A program made the position numbers and the translations under genes. A DNA stretch of 64,000 nt from positions 21,671 through 85,670 of the forward strand of contig JAIYCG010000002.1 in the NCBI GenBank assembly GCA_027488115.1. Reading direction: 5' to 3'. Of this stretch, positions 58,082 through 64,000 are shown piece by piece. The stretch is from Comamonadaceae bacterium (GTDB lineage: Bacteria; Pseudomonadota; Gammaproteobacteria; Burkholderiales; Burkholderiaceae_C). The notes below the pieces were generated by a model that did no database searches, was not told the origin of the DNA, and saw nothing but the letters and a program-made list of their open reading frames with translations. Position 1 is the first letter of the stretch. Every line of letters begins with the position of its first letter.

Positions 58082-59833
58082 ATGAGCGATCTCAAAGTCA
58101 AATTGAAAGAAACTGATTCAAACCCACAGTTGGGTGGGCATCTCTTGGTAGAGTGCCTCATTGAACAAGGGGTGACCCACGCGTTTGGTGTTCCGGGGGA
58201 AAGCTATTTGGCTGTCCTAGATGGTTTTCACAAGTACCAAGATCAAATTCAATTTGTGACATGCCGGCAAGAAGGCGGAGCCGCTTTCATGGCAGATGCA
58301 CAGGGCCGTTTAATGGGCCATCCTGGCGTTTGTTTTGTCACCAGAGGCCCAGGCGCTACCAACGCCTCTATAGGCGTTCACACAGCTTTTCAGGACTCAA
58401 CCCCCATGGTTTTGTTTGTGGGGGACGTAGCCTCTGACACCCGCGACCGCGAAGCCTTTCAAGAAGTCGACTTTTGCTCCTTCTTCGGCCCGAGCACCAA
58501 AGGCATGGCGAAGCGCGTAGAGCGAATCGACGATGCCAAACGCATCCCTGAATACGTGGCACGCGCTTTTGCCACTGCCATGAACGGGCGGCCTGGACCG
58601 GTGGTGCTTGTATTGCCCGAAGACATGCTGACCCATGAAGTGTCTTCTCGGCCTCTCCCTAAATTGACATCCGTGGAGGCCTGGAGCGATCCTGGCAGCC
58701 TGCGTCAACTTCGCGAAATGCTGTTGTCTGCCAAAAAACCGTTTGTCATTGCGGGGGGAGGCGGGTGGACCCCACAGTCAGCACAGGCGCTTCAGCGTTT
58801 TGCTGAAAATTGGCAATTGCCCGTTGGCAATGCCTTTCGCTTTCAAGATACGTTTGACAATTTCCATCCCCTTTATGCCGGAGATGTTGGCATTGGCATC
58901 AACCCAAAATTGTCGCAGCGAATCAAAGACAGCGACTTGATCATTGCCATTGGCCCTCGTTTGGGTGAAATGACCACCAGCGGTTACACCTTGTTGGAGG
59001 TTCCAAAGCCTAAGCAAAAGTTGGTTCACATTCACGCCAGCGCCGAAGAGTTGAATCGCGTTTACCACGCTGATTTGGCCATTTGTGCCACCATGAACGC
59101 TGCAGCTCGCAGCCTAGAAGTTCTGACTGCGCCATCCAGTTTGCCTTGGTCTGATTGGGCCGCGCAAGCCAACACAGACTATCTTGCCAACACACAGCCG
59201 CAAGCTTTAGCAGGGTTGCCAGCCGACTCTGAGAATGGCCTTGTCAACATGCCAGAAGTGATTGCAGTGCTTCAGCGCCATCTACCAGCAGATGCAGTTT
59301 TGACCAATGGCGCTGGCAACTTTGCAAGTTGGGTTCACCGTTATTACAAGCACCATGGTCTTAGCAAGGGTTTCAAAACGCAATTGGCGCCTACGGTGGG
59401 TGCCATGGGTTACGGTGTGCCGTCCGGCATTGCTGCGGCCCTTCTGACAGGGCGCGTTGTTTTTACCATTGCAGGCGATGGTGATTTTCTGATGAATGGA
59501 CAAGAGCTTGCGACCGCCGCACAACACGGTGCCAAATCAATTGTGGTGCTATTGAACAACGGCATGTATGGCACGATCAGAATGCACCAAGAGCGAGATT
59601 TCCCAACGCACAACATGGGGTCACACTTGAATAATCCGAACTTCGCTCAGTTAGCCAAAGCCTATGGCTATGAGGGTGTGCGCATTTCAAAGACAGAAGA
59701 GTTCGAACCTGCACTGAAGGCCGCATTGGCGTGCAAACAAGGTACATTGATTGAAATCATGCTGGACCCCGAAGCCATTACAACCCGCGGAACTTTGTCG
59801 GCTATTACACAAAATGCATTGAAGTCAAAGTAA
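58082..59833 (+). CDS. Thiamine-diphosphate enzyme, acetolactate-synthase-like
   Basis: About 583 residues with the three domains of the pyruvate oxidase/acetolactate synthase family: pyrimidine-binding (catalytic Glu40 in AFGVPGESYLAVL), central, and PP-binding with the GDGDFLMNGQELATAAQ...NN motif near residue 432. RGPGATNASIGVHTA and QEVDFCSFFGPSTK also fit. It is not in an ilv context and has no small subunit gene nearby, so it is probably not the biosynthetic IlvB. Candidates are a catabolic acetolactate synthase, sulfoacetaldehyde acetyltransferase-like or benzoylformate decarboxylase-like enzyme. ATG 58082 is preferred to the upstream start at 58046. Confidence 0.82.
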   Translation: MSDLKVKLKETDSNPQLGGHLLVECLIEQGVTHAFGVPGESYLAVLDGFHKYQDQIQFVTCRQEGGAAFMADAQGRLMGHPGVCFVTRGPGATNASIGVHTAFQDSTPMVLFVGDVASDTRDREAFQEVDFCSFFGPSTKGMAKRVERIDDAKRIPEYVARAFATAMNGRPGPVVLVLPEDMLTHEVSSRPLPKLTSVEAWSDPGSLRQLREMLLSAKKPFVIAGGGGWTPQSAQALQRFAENWQLPVGNAFRFQDTFDNFHPLYAGDVGIGINPKLSQRIKDSDLIIAIGPRLGEMTTSGYTLLEVPKPKQKLVHIHASAEELNRVYHADLAICATMNAAARSLEVLTAPSSLPWSDWAAQANTDYLANTQPQALAGLPADSENGLVNMPEVIAVLQRHLPADAVLTNGAGNFASWVHRYYKHHGLSKGFKTQLAPTVGAMGYGVPSGIAAALLTGRVVFTIAGDGDFLMNGQELATAAQHGAKSIVVLLNNGMYGTIRMHQERDFPTHNMGSHLNNPNFAQLAKAYGYEGVRISKTEEFEPALKAALACKQGTLIEIMLDPEAITTRGTLSAITQNALKSK

Positions 59834-59844
59834 GTTTCAATCCG

Positions 59845-59873
59845 AAAAAAAGCCGGGTTGACCCGGCTTTTTT
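59845..59873. terminator. Bidirectional terminator between the ThDP enzyme and the histone-like gene
   Basis: A stem AAAAAAGCCGGG/CCCGGCTTTTTT with loop TTGA. It has long A and T flanks, so it would end both convergent transcripts. Confidence 0.88.
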
Positions 59874-59891
59874 CATTTGAAAACCACTGAA

Positions 59892-60326
59892 TTACTTCAA
59901 GTGCTTGCCGATCAGGCCGGCCAATTCAAACATGGTGACTTGCGCTTTGCCGAAAATGGCTTTGAGCTTGTCATCAGCATTGATGTTGCGCTTGTTAACC
60001 GCGTCTTGCAGACCATGCTTCTTGATGTAGACCCACAACTTGCTCACGACTTCAGTACGTGGCAGAGGGGCTGCACCCACCACAGCAGCCAAAGCGGCGC
60101 TAGGTGTCAAAGCCTTCATGAAAGCAGCGTTAGGAGTACGCTTCTTTGCAGGTGCTTTTTTTGCTGCTGGCTTTTTGGCTGGAGCAGCTTTCTTCGCTGG
60201 CGCAGCTTTTTTAGCCGGCGCAGCTTTCTTTGCAGGCGCAGCTGTTTTTGCTACGGGTTTTTTGGCGGGTGCTGCTTTCTTTGCAGGAGCAGCTTTTTTT
60301 GCCGGGGTTTTTTTTGCAGTTGCCAT
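59892..60326 (-). CDS. Histone H1-like repeat tail fused to a SWIB domain
   Basis: A 144-residue basic protein. Residues 1-63 are repeats of AAPAKK and variants, like histone H1 tails and bacterial H1-type proteins. Residues 68-144 form a SWIB/MDM2 domain (LAAVVGAAPLPRTEVVSKLW, YIKKHGLQDAVNKR, LKAIFGKAQVTMFELAGLI). It is probably a nucleoid-associated protein; SWIB domains elsewhere bind chromatin partners, and chlamydiae also have SWIB proteins. ATG 60326 has an AAGGAA ribosome site. The frame is open to 60428 but the added part is not repeat-like. Confidence 0.85.
   Translation of the reverse strand: MATAKKTPAKKAAPAKKAAPAKKPVAKTAAPAKKAAPAKKAAPAKKAAPAKKPAAKKAPAKKRTPNAAFMKALTPSAALAAVVGAAPLPRTEVVSKLWVYIKKHGLQDAVNKRNINADDKLKAIFGKAQVTMFELAGLIGKHLK
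60146..60323 (-). repeat. Coding tandem repeats (AAPAKK units) of the histone-like gene
   Basis: Imperfect 12-18 base units, read on the plus strand as variants of GCAGCTTTCTTTGCAGGCGC, repeat about ten times. They encode the Lys/Ala/Pro tail. Such a tract can change length by slippage or recombination, which would alter tail charge without shifting frame when whole units are gained or lost. Confidence 0.8.
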
Positions 60327-60570
60327 TTTGAAATTCCTTAAGTCGGAAGTTGGTTCGCAGCCGGAAACGTATTTATCCGGCTGAGCGCATGCTACTGGAG
60401 AAAGTGTATGTTTCCAAGGGGAAATCAAGTTTTTTTAAGCATGTTGTTGCAGATAGCCCTCTCGAGTGAGATTGGCCATTTGACAGGTGTTTCACATTCA
60501 GAGCTTGATAGACCTCTTCAGACGAACTGCATCTTTGAAATTAGTTTTCATGATGCGAAAAACAAATGCA

Positions 60571-60583
60571 TTGCATTGCAACA
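60571..60583 (+). promoter_or_regulatory. Second PhaR-like site, 13-base match to the phaR operator
   Basis: TTGCATTGCAACA here is identical to 13 of the 15 bases of the phaR palindrome read on its other strand. It lies about 245 bases from the histone-SWIB start and 200 from aceA. If PhaR binds here, one of these genes would respond to PHA storage. Only the sequence match is seen. Confidence 0.35.
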
Positions 60584-60662
60584 AAATTTCTCAATATGAG
60601 AGATAAATTTTTATAATGAGAAATAAGCGTCATAAGTTGTTGTTAAGATTGATAAAAATATT

Positions 60663-60707
60663 TGTCTTATATAAGACATAAGATATTTCCATGGTCTTAT
60701 ATAAGAC
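60663..60707 (+). promoter_or_regulatory. Tandem palindromic operators upstream of aceA
   Basis: The palindrome GTCTTATATAAGAC occurs twice, at 60664-60677 and 60694-60707, exactly 30 bases apart (close to three helical turns). The first extends to 16 bases (TGTCTTATATAAGACA). Both lie 75-118 bases before the aceA ATG and overlap AT-rich promoter-like sequence. Repeated symmetrical sites of this size suit a dimeric repressor of the GntR or similar type; the regulator is unknown. Confidence 0.6.
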
Positions 60708-60781
60708 ATAGAATTCAGGCAGCGCCAAATGTTCCGTTGATAGATTTGGCCAAAACTTCAACCACTCTTAAGGAAATCTTC

Positions 60782-62101
60782 ATGCCACAAAATATCATTG
60801 AGCAACTCAGCCGAGAACAACAGATTGCTGCTCTAGAAAAAGATTGGGCCACCAACCCCCGTTGGAAAGGCATCAAACGGGGCTATTCAGCTACTGATGT
60901 GGTGCGCTTGCGAGGATCTTTTCCCATCGAGCACACTCTGGCTCGCCGCGGTGCTGAAAAATTGTGGGACTTGCTTCACACAGAGGACTACATCAACTGC
61001 TTGGGCGCACTGACAGGTGGTCAAGCCATGCAACAAGTGAAAGCTGGCATCAAGGCCATCTACTTGTCTGGCTGGCAAGTTGCAGCTGACAACAACTCAT
61101 ACGCGTCAATGTACCCCGATCAATCTTTGTATCCAGTGGACTCTGTGCCTAAGGTTGTCGAGCGCATCAACAACAGCTTCCGCCGTGCGGATGAAATTCA
61201 ATGGTCCAAAGGCACCAACCCTGGCGACAAAGAGTACACCGATTACTTCGCGCCCATCGTGGCCGACGCTGAAGCCGGTTTCGGTGGTGTGTTGAATGCC
61301 TTTGAATTGATGAAGGCCATGATTGCTGCGGGCGCTGGCGGCGTTCACTTTGAAGACCAATTGGCATCTGTGAAAAAGTGCGGCCACATGGGCGGCAAAG
61401 TTTTGGTGCCCACCACAGAGGCTTGTCAAAAATTGATTGCAGCCCGCATGGCGGCTGACGTTTGCGGCGTTCCCACATTGGTCATTGCACGAACCGATGC
61501 AGAAGCTGCTGATTTGCTCACCAGCGATTACGATGAAAACGACAAGCCTTTCCTGACGGGCGAGCGCACTGCAGAAGGTTTCTACAAAACCAAGAAAGGC
61601 ATGGAGCAAGCCATTAGCCGTGCAGTGGCTTATGCTGAATACGCCGACTTGGTGTGGTGTGAAACAGGCACACCCGATTTGGAATTTGCGCGCAAATTTG
61701 CGGAAGCCGTTCACAAGAAGCACCCTGGCAAATTGTTGGCCTACAACTGCTCACCCTCTTTCAACTGGAAGAAAAACTTGGACGATGCCACCATCGCCAA
61801 ATTCCAAAAAGAACTCGGCGCCATGGGTTACAAGTACCAGTTCATCACATTGGCTGGCATTCACTCCATGTGGTACAACATGTTCGACTTGGCTCAAGCC
61901 TACGTTCAGCGCGGCATGTCTGCCTACGTTGAGAAGGTGCAAGAGCCCGAATTTGCAGCGCGCGATCGAGGTTACTCCTTCGTATCGCACCAGCAAGAAG
62001 TGGGTACGGGTTACTTCGACGAAGTGACCACCGTCATTCAAGGCGGCCGCTCTAGCGTCACGGCTTTGACCGGTTCGACTGAAGAAGAACAGTTCCACTG
62101 A
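60782..62101 (+). CDS. aceA: Isocitrate lyase
   Basis: A 439-residue enzyme splitting isocitrate into succinate and glyoxylate, the entry to the glyoxylate shunt for growth on acetate or fatty acids. The catalytic motif [14 protein letters not shown] lies near residue 197, GWQVAADNN near 98, DAEAGFGG near 162, [10 protein letters not shown] near 238 and the phosphate-site [10 protein letters not shown] near 323. The frame is open to 60662 through the operators, but ATG 60782 with an AAGGAAA ribosome site is the natural start. No malate synthase gene is in the window. Confidence 0.97.
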   Translation: MPQNIIEQLSREQQIAALEKDWATNPRWKGIKRGYSATDVVRLRGSFPIEHTLARRGAEKLWDLLHTEDYINCLGALTGGQAMQQVKAGIKAIYLSGWQVAADNNSYASMYPDQSLYPVDSVPKVVERINNSFRRADEIQWSKGTNPGDKEYTDYFAPIVADAEAGFGGVLNAFELMKAMIAAGAGGVHFEDQLASVKKCGHMGGKVLVPTTEACQKLIAARMAADVCGVPTLVIARTDAEAADLLTSDYDENDKPFLTGERTAEGFYKTKKGMEQAISRAVAYAEYADLVWCETGTPDLEFARKFAEAVHKKHPGKLLAYNCSPSFNWKKNLDDATIAKFQKELGAMGYKYQFITLAGIHSMWYNMFDLAQAYVQRGMSAYVEKVQEPEFAARDRGYSFVSHQQEVGTGYFDEVTTVIQGGRSSVTALTGSTEEEQFH

Positions 62102-62146
62102 TCGAAAACACCTCAGGCAGAGCGTAAAATCTGGCCTGAGCGTTTG

Positions 62147-62171
62147 AAAACGCGGCAATTGCCGCGTTTTT
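62147..62171 (+). terminator. Terminator after aceA
   Basis: A long perfect palindrome AAAACGCGGCAATTGCCGCGTTTT followed by T. It would close the aceA transcript. Confidence 0.85.
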
Positions 62172-62178
62172 CATTTCT

Positions 62179-62206
62179 GGCGCCAACTTGGCGCCTTTCC
62201 TTTTTT
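62179..62206 (+). terminator. Second hairpin, possible thrS leader attenuator
   Basis: A stem GGCGCC/GGCGCC with loop AACTT, followed by TTTCCTTTTTT, only 11 bases before the thrS ATG. It could be a second terminator for aceA or, because it is so near thrS and hides the space where a ribosome site would be, an attenuator or translational control element. Confidence 0.55.
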
Positions 62207-62216
62207 CAGTTCGAAC

Positions 62217-64000
62217 ATGGTTCAGATCACACTTCCAGACGGTTCATTGCGTGAGTTTCCCGGCCCCGTCACCGTGGCAGAGGTTGCCGCATCTATTGGC
62301 GCAGGCTTGGCTAAAGCTGCTTTGGCTGGCAAGGTGGATGGCAAAGTGGTGGACACGAGTTTCACCATTGCCGATCACGCACAGCTTGCCATCATCACGG
62401 GCAAAGATGCTGATGGCTTGGAGGTGGTTCGTCATTCAACGGCGCACTTGCTGGCTTATGCTGTGAAAGATTTGTACCCAGATGCGCAGGTCACCATTGG
62501 CCCCGTGATTGAGAATGGTTTTTACTACGACTTTTCCTACAGCCGCCCCTTCACCTTGGACGACTTGGTCGCCATTGAAAAACGCATGACAGATTTGGCC
62601 AACAAAGATGAGCCCGTGGTTCGTCGTGTGTTACCACGTGATGAAGCTGTGGCGTATTTCAAAGGCATGGGCGAGCACTACAAGGCTGAAATCATTGGCA
62701 GCATTCCTTCCAATGAAGATGTGAGCTTGTACAAAGAGGGCACGTTCGAAGACTTGTGCCGCGGCCCTCACGTCCCCAGCACTGGCAAGCTCAAGCATTT
62801 CAAGTTGATGAAGGTTGCCGGTGCTTATTGGCGTGGCGACAGTAAAAACGAAATGTTGCAACGCATTTATGGTACGGCCTGGACCAGCAAAGACGATTTG
62901 CAAAACTACCTGACCCAATTGGAAGAGGCAGAAAAGCGCGATCACCGCAAATTAGGCCGTGAGCTTGATTTGTTCCACATTGATGAGCATGCACCCGGCT
63001 TGGTGTTCTGGCACCCCAAGGGATGGACTGTCTGGCAAAAAGTAGAGCAGTACATGCGAGCTGTTTACCAAGACAACGGCTACCAAGAAGTCAAAGGACC
63101 GCAAATCATTGACAAGTCCTTGTGGGAAAAAACAGGTCACTGGGACAAGTACCGCGACAACATGTTCACAACTGAGTCTGAAAAGCGTGATTACGCTTTG
63201 AAGCCCATGAACTGCCCAGGCCACATCTTGATTTTCAAGCAGGGAATGAAGAGCTACCGCGATTTGCCGTTGCGCTATGGTGAGTTTGGTCAGTGTCACC
63301 GCAATGAGCCCACAGGTGGCTTGCACGGCATCATGCGAGTTCGCGGCTTCACGCAAGACGATGGCCACATTTTTTGTACCGAAGACCAAATCTTGGCTGA
63401 AAGCGTTAATTTCACCTCGCTCTTGCAAAAGGTCTACAAAGACTTTGGCTTTACCGACATCATTTACAAAGTGGCTACCCGTCCAGCGCAGCGCATTGGT
63501 TCCGATGAAATTTGGGACAAAGCTGAACATGCCTTGATGGAAAGCCTTCGTGCGTCCAACTGTGATTTTGAAATCGCCCCAGGTGATGGTGCTTTCTACG
63601 GTCCCAAAATTGAATACACACTGAAAGATGCCATTGGCCGCCAGTGGCAGTGCGGCACCATTCAGGTCGACTTCTCCATGGCTGAGCGCCTCGATGCTGA
63701 GTATGTGGGCGAGGACGGCAACCGCCACCGCCCCGTCATGCTGCATCGCGCAATCGTGGGCAGCATGGAACGATTTATCGGAATTTTGATCGAGCAGCAT
63801 GCCGGCGCCTTGCCAGTTTGGCTTGCGCCAACGCAGGTGGTTGTATGCAACATTACCGATTCTCAGGCCGATTACTGTCGCGAAATTGCCCAAAAAATGC
63901 AAAAACTGGCGGGAAATCAAGGCCTTAGGGTCGATTTAGACCTCCGGAACGAGAAAATCACGTATAAAATACGCGAGCATTCATTGCAGAAGCCGCCTTA
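62217..64000 (+). CDS. thrS: Threonyl-tRNA synthetase, cut off at the window end
   Basis: The first 594 codons of an enzyme usually about 640 long; no stop is reached. The TGS domain ([20 protein letters not shown]) is followed by the editing domain with [20 protein letters not shown] and the zinc-site CRGPHVP. The class II core has motif 2 at [33 protein letters not shown], motif 3 at [17 protein letters not shown], and the start of the anticodon-binding domain ([14 protein letters not shown]). No clear ribosome site precedes the ATG. Downstream, infC-rpmI-rplT would be expected. Confidence 0.97.
   Translation, partial: MVQITLPDGSLREFPGPVTVAEVAASIGAGLAKAALAGKVDGKVVDTSFTIADHAQLAIITGKDADGLEVVRHSTAHLLAYAVKDLYPDAQVTIGPVIENGFYYDFSYSRPFTLDDLVAIEKRMTDLANKDEPVVRRVLPRDEAVAYFKGMGEHYKAEIIGSIPSNEDVSLYKEGTFEDLCRGPHVPSTGKLKHFKLMKVAGAYWRGDSKNEMLQRIYGTAWTSKDDLQNYLTQLEEAEKRDHRKLGRELDLFHIDEHAPGLVFWHPKGWTVWQKVEQYMRAVYQDNGYQEVKGPQIIDKSLWEKTGHWDKYRDNMFTTESEKRDYALKPMNCPGHILIFKQGMKSYRDLPLRYGEFGQCHRNEPTGGLHGIMRVRGFTQDDGHIFCTEDQILAESVNFTSLLQKVYKDFGFTDIIYKVATRPAQRIGSDEIWDKAEHALMESLRASNCDFEIAPGDGAFYGPKIEYTLKDAIGRQWQCGTIQVDFSMAERLDAEYVGEDGNRHRPVMLHRAIVGSMERFIGILIEQHAGALPVWLAPTQVVVCNITDSQADYCREIAQKMQKLAGNQGLRVDLDLRNEKITYKIREHSLQKPP

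Larger units (their letters stand above)
60327..60781. other. 455-base AT-rich gene-free region between the histone-SWIB gene and aceA
   Basis: No convincing gene. It holds a hairpin in the histone gene leader (AGCCGGA/TCCGGCT, 60359-60382), a TTGCATTGCAACA site (60571-60583) matching the phaR operator, an inverted repeat TCTCA/TGAGA near 60589-60601, a TATAAT at 60612-60617 and two large palindromes just before aceA. The 63-codon open frame at 60408-60599 lacks a ribosome site and family resemblance. Confidence 0.7.

Noticed and set aside
60146..60323. Array of short repeats that might suggest CRISPR or a satellite
   Set aside because: The units are imperfect, contiguous and in frame, and encode the AAPAKK tail of the histone-like protein. 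There are no spacers.
60408..60599. A 63-codon open frame in the AT-rich region before aceA
   Set aside because: No ribosome site, no family pattern, and it runs across regulatory-looking sequence.
62952..63920. A 322-codon open frame on the minus strand over thrS
   Set aside because: The plus strand carries a continuous threonyl-tRNA synthetase frame here. It runs past the window end without a stop, so a simple ORF scan would miss it.

Overview
The window is a stretch of bacterial chromosome made almost entirely of core genes, packed closely on both strands. Several things point to a betaproteobacterium of the order Burkholderiales, most likely Comamonadaceae: the PHA regulator phaR, a Burkholderiales-type RNase R, the GTG-started carA, a histone-like protein fused to a SWIB domain, and the gene orders rpsB-tsf-pyrH-frr-cdsA-dxr-rseP-bamA-skp-lpxD-fabZ-lpxA-lpxB-rnhB and carA-carB-greA...yhbY/rlmE-ftsH-folP-glmM. 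Base composition looks close to half G+C by eye (not computed), which would suit a freshwater lineage with a modest genome. The genus is not determined.

Layout. 1-3.2 kb: the end of an EamA-type transporter, a SOUL haem-binding protein, an N-acyl-D-amino-acid deacylase and a small membrane protein. The last two each end inside a copy of the same 22-bp repeat. 3.2-11.5 kb: phaR, rimO, tRNA-Leu(CAG), rnr, an SDR oxidoreductase, and on the minus strand an amidase plus the bifunctional NAD(P)H-hydrate repair enzyme. 11.5-25.8 kb: the translation and envelope operon (S2, EF-Ts, UMP kinase, RRF, CDP-DAG synthase, DXP reductoisomerase, RseP, BamA, Skp, lipid A enzymes, RNase HII, an rRNA methyltransferase). 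25.8-37.2 kb: carAB, greA, a glycosyltransferase and yhbY on the minus strand, then rlmE, ftsH, folP and glmM. 37.2-42.7 kb: PEP synthase with its divergent regulator and a sodium:solute symporter. 42.7-45.8 kb: rpsF-priB-rpsR-rplI and dnaB. 45.8-54.8 kb: PIN-PhoH ATPase, peroxiredoxin, Mth938-like protein, alaA-hom-thrC and moeA-moaD-moaE. 54.8-64 kb: a hypothetical protein, clpB, a ThDP enzyme, the histone-SWIB protein, aceA and the start of thrS, which runs off the window.

How the genes work together. The main functions are ribosome assembly and translation, outer-membrane and peptidoglycan precursor supply, pyrimidine/arginine, folate, threonine and molybdopterin synthesis, and a gluconeogenic/glyoxylate set (ppsA with its regulator, aceA). 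Short overlaps (ATGA, TAATG, TTGA) link many neighbours.

I found no prophage, insertion sequence, CRISPR array or defence island, and nothing I would call a new multi-gene system. The best leads are a missing uppS with a 19-codon ORF in its exact place, an RseP about one PDZ domain short, paired DnaA-box matches before dnaB, a PhaR-type palindrome over the phaR promoter with a related site beside the histone-SWIB gene, tandem palindromes before aceA, an S6:S18-type leader before rpsF, and a repeated element that supplies the stop codons of two adjacent genes.
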